Assembly: GCA_019693395.1 (NCBI GenBank)
Contig: JAAMXP010000525.1
Span: 1-20,849, forward strand
Length of the DNA stretch: 20,849 nt
Reading direction: 5' to 3'
Source: Ettlia oleoabundans
Lineage: Eukaryota; Chlorophyta; Chlorophyceae; Chlamydomonadales
Within the stretch, counting starts at the first letter, position 1, and the number at the start of each line of letters is the position of its first letter. Shown here in pieces: positions 1 to 9,436 of this stretch. A program made the position numbers and the translations under genes. Under the pieces are notes generated by a model. The model did not search any database and had not been told where the DNA came from. It saw only the letters and a list, made by a program, of their open reading frames with translations.

Positions 1-361
1 GTGGGGGGTGGGGGGGTGTATTTAGCCTGTGTTGTTTGCAGTCTGGGAGTTTCGCTGCCAGACTCTTTCTCTATCTTCCGCTGTGGAGGTGGCCGAGAAG
101 CGAGGGCAACCAGGGTCAGCCAGTGCTGCCATGTGGCCGTGCTCCTGCCCCTGGCAAACGCATCTTGCGTTCCACATGCATTCGCACACGTCGTCCTGGC
201 TGTTGCATGGGCAGCCCCCTCGCCCCGCCAGCAGCTGGTGCCTAGCAGGCCCATGAGTGGGAGTTGTACCGCCTTACCGCTGGCTCTTGTGCAAGAGCTG
301 TCCTGCTTATGGGTTGTGTACTGCGTTCCTGCCTCTGCCTTGTGTACCGCCTGCCCTGCAG
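1..361 (+). other. Intron (3' part) of the FAD oxidoreductase gene
   Basis: I see no exon here that continues the oxidoreductase frame. The stretch ends in a C-rich tract and a clear acceptor (AG at 360-361), directly before a codon-phase-0 exon. The N-terminal exon that should carry the GxGxxG dinucleotide-binding loop is expected upstream of the window. The first bases are a G-rich run beginning GTGGGG. Confidence 0.6.
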
Positions 362-3300
362 ATGCGCGGGCACCGGGTGGTGGTAATTGAGCGGCGCCGC
401 CTGCAAGGCCGCGACCAAGGTGTGGGGCAGGCAGCTGCCCTCTGTTCTTGCTGCTACTGCACCTGAACTGGCTGGACTGTTGGATGCCTGCTACCAGCCG
501 CCAGCCGCCTGGGCTAGCAGCCTGTCTCTATCACTTGTTACATTCTCGCTAAACGTCGGCCGCACCCCACACTGCAATACATGTCAGCACACAACAGCCG
601 GAACGACCAAGGGATGCTCAGTAGCCCTTCTCGCCCACGCTTATGGTGCAGAGTGGAACATTGGGAGTGGTGAGCTGCAGCGCCTGGTGGAGTGTGGGCT
701 GTTGACTCAGCAGGAGCTGGATGCTTGCGTGGTCAGCCAGTTTGGTCCAGTCAGGTAGGCTTGGGGGCTCTCAGACAACGTGAAGGGGCGTGGGAAAGGG
801 GCTGCCTTGGCTGCCGGTCCCTCACTAACGGCAGGTAGTTTTGGTGCACTCAGTCCAGGTGTCAGCCGATTGGGTCATTCAGGTGAGGGAACGGTGCCAG
901 CAGTAAGTTGCCACCATAAATCAAGAAAGCCAAGCCGGCAACAAATATGGGCCTGTGACAGCAAGGGGGCAAGTCAGGTGTGGGGCCCGTCGTGAGCGAA
1001 GACCAGCCAACCATTCAGCTGACAGCCATGCAGCACCTTGATCTAAGACGTACCGAGTGCGCCCTACTTGCGCCGTGTGCATGGGGCTGCCGAGCTGCTG
1101 AGTAAACTGCTACTGCTACTTCCTGTGCTACTCTGGTCTGCTACCCATTACTGCTACAGCCCAATACCGGCCGTGCTGCTGCCTGTACTGCGGCTGGCCA
1201 GGCACCAACGGCAGCTACCTCTGAACAGCCAATGCAAAATATGCACTGAAACACTAGAGTATGCACAAGTTGGCGCGTTTCCAAGTGAAAAATGCCTGTC
1301 TGCCTGTGGCTGGCCCGGCCGTGCGTGCAGGGTTGGCTTCAAGGACTTTCCTCCCCTGGACTGCGGCCCTGGCATACTCGACTGCGGAGTGTCACCCAGG
1401 TGCATATGGGCACACTCCTATGGCGGGGTGTTTGGGTGGGCGTGTTGGGGCCCGGTGAGGCGCCCGGGGTTTCGCGTTTCTGCTTTCCTGCCATTCAATT
1501 TCCCGCTTGACTGACGGGTGTTGATAAGGGAAGGGTGGTCCCCAAGTATCTTGACTGCCTGTTGCCCATGGTCTGCCTGACCCAATGCTTACTGCTGCCA
1601 CCCTTTACGCCCATGCTGCAGGCTTCTGCTAGAAACCCTCCGCCGCCGCTTCCTGGAAGCCGGCGGCGAGCTGCTGGAGCACACCGCCTTCATAGCGGCG
1701 GCTGTGGCGGATGATGGGGTGCAAATCGAGCTGCTGCCGGGCCGGGTGGCGGCCCCGGGCGTACAGCCGGGGGATGTGAACCGCCCCATGGCTATGGAAG
1801 GGGGGGTGAGGGCTGGTGATGAGGCTAAGGGCATTGATGGGGGTGATTTTAAGAACGGAGTGGCCTCCAACCAGCCATGGCGGCATCAACAGGGGCGGGA
1901 ACACTTGATTAGCAGCAGCGGGAACGACAGTAGCAGCAGAAGCATCAGCAGCAATCGGAGCGCAGATGCGGAGAAGCGGCAGTATAGTGGCTGGAGTGAC
2001 GGCAGCAGCAGTGGGACAAGGGAGGTGGTACAGAGCTCCCGCCCACGCCCACGCAGCCTCACGGCGCGCCTGCTGGTGGACTGCATGGGGCACTACAGCC
2101 CTGTTGTACGCCAGATGCGAGGCGGCACATCCAGTCATCCCGACGGGGTGGTACTGGTGGTGGGCGGCTGCTGGGGCGGCTTTCCACCTGAGAAAAACAT
2201 ATCAGCAGATCTGTTAGCCACCTTCACAGACGCTGCAGATGATCAGCAGCTGCTGTGGGAGGCCTTCCCAGCAGCAGGCGGTACAGGCCGTACGATGTAC
2301 ATGTTCCAGTACACGGATGCGCACCCCAGCCGCCCCTCATTCGCGCAGCTTCTAGACACCTACCTCCGCCTGTTGCCGCAGTACCAGGTGTGGCCTGGTA
2401 TCGCTTCTGCAGCAGTACCATACTGGTGGTGGTTAGCATGCTGTTGCTGGGTCTGGCAACCCCCCCACTGAGCTGCCATGCGACTCAACCTCCTCCCTGG
2501 ATTTCCCTGAGGCCGCGTAGTTGTTGCTATGCCCCTCTCCTCTTTACTGCGTTGGCCTTTTTGCCTTTGCTTGTTGGCCTCGCTCACTGCCATTGTTTCA
2601 TCGCCGCTACATTCCGCAGGCCCTGCAACAGTTGGTTCGCTCATACCTCTCAGAGTGAACATAATGCTCTCATACCTCTCATTTTGAACAAAATGCTGCT
2701 GTGTGCCTTGGTGTGGTGTGCTGATGTGCAGGGCGTGGCGCTGGATCAGCTGCAGCCCCAGCGCATCCTCATGGGTGAGCCTTGGCTGCTCTGCTGAGTG
2801 AGGAAAGGGGTCTTGGCGTATCGTTTGTTCGTTTTGTGCGGGTTCGTGTGGTGGTTGGGTGGCTTGCAGCAGTGGGTTGGCGGATGACCTCCTTCTTCAA
2901 CGTACCTCCCCACCCATCAGCTACAGCTGCGCTGGTGTGCCTCTCCCCTCCTATTTTTGTTTGCAGGCGGCTTCCCCTGCTACCAGGACAGCCCCCTGCG
3001 CCCCGGCTGGGACCGCGTGCTGCAGGTCGGGGATGCGGCGGCACAGCACAGCCCCCTGTCCTTTGGCGGCTTTGGATCCATGGTAAGCTGGCACGTGTGT
3101 GTGTGTGTGCGGCTTGTGGGTGGGCTGTGTGGGGTTGATTTGGTATGTTATTGTGCAGGTGGAATGCGCTGCTCTCATGGTTGGGTGGGGGGCTGTTTCG
3201 CAGTGGAGGACACGACTCTATTAGGTGACGGGTGGTGAGGGCAATTGCCTCGTTGTATGTAGTGAATAAACAGGCGGAGCCAGTTGCTGATCAGCTTGAT

Positions 3301-4715
3301 ATGCCCCTGAAAGCCTGGGAGCACTGCTGGCTGCCTGTCGCTGGCATTCACCTCTGCGCTGCCGCTGTTTCCGCCGCTGCCCGCACCCTAGCACCCTAGC
3401 TAGCCGCCTGGGCGCCTATGTCCCTGGTAACATCACATGCACACACACACACACGTGCACATCCATCCATCCATCCATCCATCCATCCATCCATCCATCC
3501 ATCCATCCATCCATCCATCCATCCATCCATCCATCCATCCATCCGGTCCCCCCTTCACACCCACCCACCCACCGTCACACACACGCACACTCACCGCATG
3601 CACGGTACCTCCTGCAGGTGCGCCACCTGCCCCGCTTGTCGGCAGGCATATCCGAGGCACTACAGGAGGACCGCCTGTCCCGCTCCGACCTGTCCTGGCT
3701 GCAGCCCTACCAGCCCTCACTGTCGGCGGCATTCCTGCTGCAGCGAGCCATGGCGCCCAGGCCGGGCCAGCTGGCGGCGACGGCTCAGCCACAGCAGCAG
3801 CGGCAGGGGGGGGGAGAGGCACATCAGCAGCAGCAAGAGCGGCAGCTGCAGGGCAGGGCGGGGCAGGAGCAGGGCCGCAGCAGCGGTGCCGCCCTCAGCA
3901 GTGTGTCTAAGGTCCTGGAAACATCTCGCTCCAGCAGCAGCTGGCTGGGTAGGATTTGGCAGCTGCCGCCCGACCACGTCAACCGCCTGCTGCGCTGCAA
4001 CTTCAGCGTGCTGCGTGCGCTGGGCGCCGCCGCGTTGCGTCCTTTCCTCCAGGACACGCTGCGCTTTGGCCCCCTGGCGCTAACGATGCTGGGCATGATG
4101 CTGAGGTGAGTGTGTGGTGTGTGTCAACTCCTTAGCGCCCATGTTGGCGTGCATGGCGCAGTTGCAAGTATGCTCAAAAGTGTGCACGTGCAGCTTGTGC
4201 TCCAGTCCCTGCGTGCATTCCCAGCGTTTGGCAGTTGATGGCGTGCCCGCTTTTGTTTTAACCTGCTCAACATCAACTGCTGCTGAGTGGAAGGCCGTCG
4301 TGCTGAACCAGCACACGACCATGCGGATAACCCAACTGGCTGGATACACAAGCCACATCCACGTTCCTTGCTACTTGCAGCCCATAACCTTTATCAAACA
4401 AGCCCTATATCCACACAAGGAAAGTAGCGCTCAGCCTCCAAGCGATCATTCATATGCTTATCCACCTGCTCTTGTCCTTGCAGGGACCCCATCTGCATCT
4501 GCCGCGTGTTGCTGCAGCTGGGGCCCCGCGTGCTGCTCTCATGGGCGGGACACTACTTTGCCCTGGCAGCCTACACCCTGGGCCATGCGCTGCTGTCGCC
4601 CCTGAGGCCCCTGCTGAAGGGCAGCTGGCACTACAGGCGGCTGATGGATGCCCTGGAGTACGGCAGTGGAGCTGATGGCAGCAGGCATAGCACACCACAG
4701 GGCACAGCAACCTGA
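362..4715 (+). CDS. FAD-dependent oxidoreductase, cyanobacterial/plastid type (5' partial, 8 exons)
   Basis: Exons: 362-419, 652-754, 1331-1399, 1622-2387, 2731/2732-2774 (start 2732), 2967-3082, 3618-4105, 4484-4715. All phases agree, giving 624 residues of an incomplete protein. The family is recognised from ordered blocks: [16 protein letters not shown] then [10 protein letters not shown] (the usual GR.QEWNIS signature), [54 protein letters not shown], and the C-terminal FAD-contact block [20 protein letters not shown], followed by VRHLPRLS and [18 protein letters not shown]. These match a flavoprotein family of cyanobacteria and plastid-bearing organisms that resembles lycopene cyclases in fold; its substrate is not known to me. 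Residues about 125-220 and 370-430 are Gly/Ser- and Gln-rich insertions absent from the family core. The Rossmann GxGxxG exon is outside the window. A plastid location is inferred from the family, not seen. Confidence 0.9.
3083..3617 (+). repeat. Microsatellite-rich intron: (GT)n, (CA)n and (ATCC)21
   Basis: Intron 6 of the oxidoreductase gene. Just after the donor is a GT run (about 3093-3108). At 3433-3457 is a CA run, then 21 perfect copies of ATCC at 3461-3544, then another CA-rich run around 3575-3594 just before the acceptor. The GT and CA runs are complementary, so the two intron ends could pair in RNA. On either strand the ATCC array gives meaningless repetitive open frames. Confidence 0.9.
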
Positions 4716-5150
4716 GTCAAGATTGTGGCAGTGCCACTTGAGCATGCGTTTGCACCAGCGCAGGCTCGTCAGCTGATGAGCGTCGCAAAAGGCGCAGCCC
4801 ACATGCTGTACCGGCAGCTGGCGGTACACGTGGCTCGTGGATGCGCTGCGGTACATAAGCGGCGCTGACCACAGCAGCTCCTGAGCAAGAGCACTGGCCG
4901 CACAAGTCAAGCTTGCTTTCCAAGCTAAAGAGCTCAGGCTCCATTGGAGCTCAGCTCGTGCGCCTCCTGTGCCAGCACAGCTGCTTGATGGGCATCCTGG
5001 AATATTGCGGTGGTGCACTACGGAGTGGAGCAGGCAGGGGCCCACCGCTCGAGCTGAGCCAGCAGCACAAAGATTGCGCCACCTAGAAGTGCCAGCGATG
5101 GTGGCGGCAGCCAGCGCTGCAGCACAGGCGCGCTGCCCACTGGCCGGTGT

Positions 5151-5210
5151 GTGCCGCATGCACAACTTTTGTACCGCATGTGCAGCTTTTGTGCCGCCTG
5201 CACAGCCTTG
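5151..5210. repeat. 20-bp tandem repeat, three copies
   Basis: Three adjacent imperfect copies of a 20-bp unit (GTGCCGCATGCACAACTTTT and variants) occupy 5151-5170, 5171-5190 and 5191-5210. The unit is not a multiple of three and lies in probable 3' UTR, so it is unlikely to be coding. Confidence 0.85.
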
Positions 5211-5779
5211 CCGCCGACTGTCTCAGCGGGCTTGCACCTGTCACAGCGCCGCCTAGGCGCTTGCTGGCCCGGCGGGCAGCACCTGCAGCGGCTGACGGCC
5301 CTTTTTTGCCCTTGCACAACCATGATTACATCCTAAACCCCTGGCCGCATACCCCCGCGCCCGCTCCACACTACGCCACGCCACGCGCATGGGCAGTGCC
5401 TGGCCAAGTGCCAAGTAGATTGCTTGTGCTTTTCATGTATACATACAGACATGCATATATACATACATAGTGCTAGTTCCTGGTTTCAGACTGACTGCCA
5501 TCAGTATAAGGTGTCCTGTCCATCCACTTCCACCTTCTCATTCTCTCCCGGAGGCTGTCCAGCCAACAACAGCTGCCTCAGCTTGCCTCCCTCTGCTTCT
5601 TTCTTTTCCCCGTATATGCACCCATTTACACTGGCCCAGCAAACCATCTTCCACATTGTCCATTGTGTCCACAACACAGACCTCCTGCCCGTTCTGTCGC
5701 TTGCCACCTGCACTCCCATCCTGCTCCTTATGGCTCCTCATGGCTCGCCAACGCTGGGTGACTCGCCATTCCCCACAAC

Positions 5780-5784
5780 TGTAA
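5780..5784 (+). terminator. Candidate poly(A) signal TGTAA of the oxidoreductase gene
   Basis: TGTAA is the usual polyadenylation signal in chlorophyte algae. This is the first copy on the plus strand that I find after the stop at 4715. The long distance makes the assignment tentative. Confidence 0.35.
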
Positions 5785-6249
5785 ATGGTGTTCTTGCTCA
5801 ATTTGTGTTTTACTAACAATGAGCTAGTGTATGTCCCTGCCCGGGGCCTTGGAGGTTGGTTGGCACAACCCACACGCTCTGGTGCACTGGCTGGGCGGCA
5901 CGCCGACTGCTGCCGACTGCTGCCGCGCCCCCATATTCAGCGCCAACTATATGCACGCAGGCTGCTGCCGTGCTAACCCCAACTGGCCCGGTGTTCTCCA
6001 TCCCAATGTTCCTCCCATATATGCCAGGCGCTGCACACGCTGTACCGGACTGAGGATTAGACAGCAAGGACGCAAATTATGGACCGACTGGTTGGCACTG
6101 TGCCTCATCATCTTCCTGAGACACATTCTAGAATAGGAAACCCCGGGCCGTGGGCCAGTGGCAGTTGTCAGGCCAATGGGGTTAATTCTCTGAGGGTGCC
6201 GAAAAAGCATGTTATTGCTCCTTCATCCTCGTTGAACAGTTCGCCTTGC

Positions 6250-6255
6250 TATAAA
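6250..6255 (+). promoter_or_regulatory. Candidate TATA box of gene A
   Basis: TATAAA inside CTATAAAG, about 95 bases before the ATG of gene A at 6350. The spacing suits transcription starting near 6280 with a leader of about 70 bases. No other promoter element is evident. Confidence 0.45.
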
Positions 6256-6349
6256 GCCACTATCCTGCAAATTAGAAACACAAGAGTGTCCAAAGCACAA
6301 TTACAAGGAAGGCACGAGCAGTCCACAAGGTGCCTACCTCAGCGCTCAA

Positions 6350-7373
6350 ATGGCCCTTCTGACTCTGTGGAGTGCCACTCTACTGGCGTTGGCGCACCCT
6401 GGCGCAACAGCATGTGCACGGGGCCTGGCGCAGGTCAGCAACGGCGGCGACGGCACCCCTGCTGACTCAGCAGCGGCAGCTGCACTACTGTCGGGAGTCG
6501 ACCCGACCTTGGGCGCTTTGTTGACCACTGGGCAGGACGGCCCAGGAGTACAACTCTGCATGAAGCTGACTTATGGAACCTCGGATGCTTGCACATTGGA
6601 AAGCGATACAAGTGAGTGTTGGAAAGGGGGCTTGACCACTATGCCAGCTTGACCTGTCGGGCTGCAAGGAGCTGTCGCCAGCGGGGCTCGAGCCCCTCTC
6701 CTCGCTCCCCGTGCTCGCCTGCCTCAAGCTCCAGCACTGCACCAGCCTGCGGGGCCCAGCAGCATGGGGGTTCTGAGGGGTTCTGAGGGGTTCTGAGGAA
6801 GGGGCTGTGGTACCTTCAATATTGTTAGGAGGCCATCATTGCAGCCTGCTGCACACCAGTTGTTAGGAGGGATCAGTGTGCATGGTAGGCCTGCTAGCGT
6901 GGGCCAAGCCATGTCGGACTACAGCCTCAATAGACAAACAATAGACATGTGAAAATTTTCTTATCGTGCTGCTGGCAGTCCCCTGCTCTTGATTGGGCCA
7001 CGCTGCTGCTGTGCCACGCTGCTGTTGCGTTGCCACATGTTTGTCAAAATAGGGCGCGTACTGCTACATGTCATCCACAGTGACGGGGACACGAGGCGAG
7101 TTGAGCTTGGTGTGGTGCACAATGCAGCACCGCTGACGCATCCAATTTAATCAGCGCGGCAGTCAACAGTCCTACAAAACGACCTTTTGGGCATCAATAA
7201 GTATGTCTCCCGCTGTGCGCAGTCTCGCTTGTCTACCCCCGCGGTGCTGACCAGCCCGCCACACAGGAGCAAATTGACACCGCCCTCAGCAACCTAGAGA
7301 GCGCAGGGACGCCCTACATCACTTGCTGTGATGCGGTCAGGCCATTCATCGAAGCGCGCTGCCCCTGTGGCGA
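6350..7373 (+). CDS. Gene A: secreted cysteine-motif protein (lipid-transfer-protein-like), probably truncated
   Basis: Exons 6350-6611 and 7223-7373 are joined in phase 1. The 28 N-terminal residues form a signal peptide (MALLTLWSATLLALAH..). The mature part begins near ARGLAQ, and a low-complexity Ala/Gly/Ser stretch precedes the domain. Cysteines are at residues 70, 81, 122-123, 134 and 136, giving C-X10-C-X40-CC-X10-C-X-C. Key matches to gene C are LTYG.(S/A)DAC, SLVY, ATQEQIDTAL, and CCDAVRPFIEARCPC. Exon 2 is 151 bases, exactly as in gene C, with the same entry and exit phases. The expected third exon, carrying C7 and C8, is found only as a damaged remnant at 8253-8344. Splicing to it would stop at once, after CPCGE, giving about 138 residues. 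The gene is therefore either a pseudogene or a six-cysteine variant. Any function in lipid binding is inferred from the cysteine pattern alone. Confidence 0.65.
6648..6770 (+). pseudogene. Leucine-rich-repeat gene fragment inside intron 1 of gene A
   Basis: Starting at 6648 the plus strand reads LDLSGCKELSPAGLEPL, then SSLPVLACLKLQHCTSLRG, then GPAAWGF and a stop. This is about one and a half units of the cysteine-containing leucine-rich repeat (LxLxxCxxLxxxGLxxLxxLxxL). It lies entirely within the 611-base intron 1 of gene A (6612-7222), starts only 37 bases after the donor, and is not in an exon of any gene I can build. I take it as a captured fragment of an LRR gene. An alternative exon of A is less likely because C lacks it. 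Confidence 0.6.
6771..6798. repeat. 10-bp tandem repeat TTCTGAGGGG, about three copies
   Basis: Two perfect copies and one partial copy follow directly after the leucine-rich-repeat fragment. The repeat may mark the edge of the inserted or rearranged segment. Confidence 0.8.
6799..7222 (+). other. Rest of intron 1 of gene A
   Basis: No exon, RNA gene or repeat is recognised here. The stretch ends with a good acceptor (GCGCAG) at 7222. Confidence 0.5.
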
Positions 7374-8252
7374 GTGAGTACCTTACCTGCATCCTCTTTT
7401 GTTGCTGCTTCTAAGATGGTGGTCGTTCCATGGGGAGCAGTTCTGCTGTTGCTGCTGGTACATGCAAATTGGGGTTGATTCGCCTGCCAACAAGGGCATT
7501 GGAAGCTTGTTTGAGCTTCTTGAAAGTGATGGCTGTGACTTGTTTGCAGAGTGGCATTGGCGTTATAAATGCCGGCTTGCCTGCCTGCCTGCCTCCAGGC
7601 TCGCTTGAATGTTGTTTGTATGCCGCTGACAGTGCTCAATACACAGGGTGTCGCGGGCATGCCGCTGCGTGTGAGGCACGTTCGAGAATCAGGGACAATC
7701 CCATTTAGGGAGTAATCGCTGCCAGGTCCAAAAGGGACTTTACTGTTTTGATAACCAGCACACAATCCAGCACCATGACAGTCTCTGGCATCCAACTTGC
7801 CTAACTTACATATCTGTGATATGCAACTCTACTTTTGTTTCCGCATAACGACACACCTGGCATGCCGCTTCCCTAGTTTTGGCCCTTGCACCATCGCCTT
7901 GCAACTGCCATTTTTGTGGCAATTTAGAAGCTCGAGCTTCTCAAGCTCGCTCAATGCACTGTTCAGTTGTGTAAGGGCTGCCCGCACGAGCATGCTAGTC
8001 TGTGTCTCCAGGTCCACTGTGCACTCCGGAGTGCTTCCACACCCCTGTTGGATTGGATGAGCGGCCCATCTGGCAGGGCGACAAAAGCGGCTCATGCAAG
8101 AAGGTTGGCGCAAGCGTTCAAGAGCTCGTTCACACAAAGAGGTTATGACATGTCTCCATCTCTCTAAAGTGGGACCCAAAGCACAACCTTGGACATGTGC
8201 TGAGGGTGCTGCGACAGCCTGGCATGCAGCACAACCCCTGGAGATCGCAGGT
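7374..8252 (+). other. Presumed intron 2 of gene A, or degraded spacer
   Basis: This 879-base stretch runs from the GTGAGT donor of exon 2 to the exon-3 remnant. The corresponding intron in gene C is 239 bases. It contains TTATAAATG near 7563-7571 and a short open plus-strand stretch around 8170-8250 (KWDPKHNLGHVLRVLRQPG) that ends in CAG/GTGAGT, an ideal donor. I do not recognise a family. The minus strand around 7860-8020 also gives a helical-looking stretch (LTQLNSALSELEKLELLN). Neither has a supported gene model. Confidence 0.35.
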
Positions 8253-8344
8253 GAGTTTTGGGTTTGTGTAGCGCGCAACATGTTGGTGATTACAGAGATC
8301 GAGAGCTGAGCCGCACCCTTGGATGTGAGATCTTCCCCACGTGC
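8253..8344 (+). pseudogene. Decayed third exon of gene A (C7-C8 part)
   Basis: The frame from 8253 reads EFWVCVARNMLVITEIES and then a stop at 8307. Exon 3 of gene C starts EFQLLVPTAGISPVRIEG, so the EF start, the central V and the IE pair align. In the next frame the DNA continues GCEIFPTCPD (C at 8324 and 8342), resembling ACALDFPACQPG of gene C. Compared with gene C there is one extra base after the acceptor (GTGAG instead of GGAG), an in-frame stop and a frameshift. The similarity is short, but the order and position are right for exon 3 of A. Confidence 0.5.
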
Positions 8345-8368
8345 CCTGACTTGCCATTCGCAGACAGT

Positions 8369-8594
8369 ATGCGCTGTTGTATTGAGCTTCTGCTCGTCAG
8401 TAATGCTTTTATGGCGCTGATGCAGCCTTCAGCAGCAGCGCGCAGCTTGGCAGAGGCGGGTGCGGCAGCTGCAGCCCAGCTGCCAGCCGCCGAGGCAAAC
8501 GCTGGGCAGAGCATATATGGCGGCCGGGCAGGCGACTTCTGCATGCAGCTTGTCCTCGCCTCTGCAGATGCCTGCGCAATAGAGAGGGACACGA
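8369..8594 (+). pseudogene. Gene B: orphan first exon of the secreted cysteine-motif family
   Basis: The exon encodes 75 residues: a signal-peptide-like start (MRCCIELLLVSNAFMALM), the shared ARSLA mature start, an Ala-rich spacer, QSIYGG as in gene C, then C at 58 and 69 in C-X10-C spacing and IERDT at the donor. It ends in phase 1 at GTGAGT, exactly like exon 1 of A and C. No exon with CC..CPC follows before the next gene. An alternative acceptor at 8647 would join a frame running to 8871 (about 149 residues in total), but that extension matches nothing in A or C and the intron would be only 53 bases. I therefore call it a truncated duplicate. Its ATG lies about 25 bases after the exon-3 remnant of A, leaving little room for a promoter. 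Confidence 0.6.
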
Positions 8595-9436
8595 GTGAGT
8601 GGGGGGTTGAGGCGTTGGGCAGGCATGTAACCAATCTTTGCCGGCAGTGCCAGCAGCAGTGCACGGCAGCTGCTGCCCCGTAGCACCGGAAGTGCAGTCA
8701 CGCCAGGTCCTCGCCTTCCTCGTGGGTGCCTCTGGCACGCTAGCGCTCTTTGCGCCCCGATCCGCTGCCGCCAGCCCTTGCCTCCCACCGTCTTCACCCC
8801 AGGGGCTGGGGCGTCTCTCTCTTACACTCCCCGAGCTCCTCCGCATACAATATCCCATCAGGTCATCATGAGTGGCATTCTCAATCTGCAGACCTGCGGG
8901 ACAACGGGTGTCGGCAGCAACAGTGCTGGTCAGCGGCTTCAAGCCATGTGGTTTCCCCAAGTTGGCACGCGAGTGCGTCTCTGAGATTTTGTAAACCTGG
9001 TAACTACTAGGACATCGTGAGGGGATATGGGAGGCGCACTCAGGTGACAGATAATGGAGACGACTGCCGGGCGTACTAACTGCCGGCACAGGCTAATGGG
9101 CCAAGACCAACATTTTGAGCAATAGGGTGAAAGGCAGTAGCCATGGACGCTTCCACAAAAAAAGAGTGTAATGGATGGGGACAGCATATTACCCATGTGA
9201 CAAGAAACACAGGGGCGCATTGAATTGCCCTTGCTAACCCTGTATCCGCACCAAGATAGCTTTGGAAGCAGCTAGCTTAGCAGCAGCTAGCTTGGCAGCA
9301 GATCCTGGCTGCCTGCACGTGGGCGCTGCTCTGGGACATGTCGGCTTTTCTCCTGATCTAAAGACCGCTGCGTAATTCTCGTGCATCATTTAAAAATTTA
9401 ACAGCCAGCTTTCTGGGGGATTGGACAGGATGAGGC
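8595..9436. other. Region without a recognised gene
   Basis: TGTAAC occurs near 8627 and TGTAA near 8991 on the plus strand, possible poly(A) sites for a B transcript. A 15-bp direct repeat lies at 9267-9296. Open frames here look like chance frames or antisense shadows. Confidence 0.4.
9267..9301. repeat. 15-bp direct repeat, two copies
   Basis: AGCAGCTAGCTTAGC at 9267-9281 is repeated with one mismatch at 9282-9296 and then starts again. The units contain GCTAGC, which is palindromic. Confidence 0.8.

Larger units (their letters stand above)
4716..6245 (+). other. 3' untranslated region and intergenic DNA; no gene recognised
   Basis: No frame here shows family motifs or a coherent exon structure on either strand. 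A TGTAA sequence at 5780-5784 is the first plausible algal poly(A) signal after the oxidoreductase stop, implying a 3' UTR of about 1.06 kb if used. The region holds a three-copy 20-bp repeat (5151-5210) and a short GCCGACTGCT duplication near 5902-5927. Confidence 0.5.

Noticed and set aside
3433..3822. Open frames on both strands with repeated DGWM or IHPS units
   Set aside because: They are translations of the ATCC microsatellite inside an intron.
4539..5165. Minus-strand open frame of 208 codons
   Set aside because: It is antisense to the last oxidoreductase exon and its 3' region, has no recognisable motif, and its high GC content favours long chance frames.
7451..7708. Alternative exon 3 of gene A (frame SAVAAGTCKLGLIRLPTRAL and on)
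   Set aside because: It lacks the C-X6-C spacing and resembles gene C less than the remnant at 8253-8344, although it is open and phase-compatible.
8409..9089. Minus-strand open frame of 226 codons
   Set aside because: It runs antisense to exon 1 of gene B and shows no motif or splice logic.
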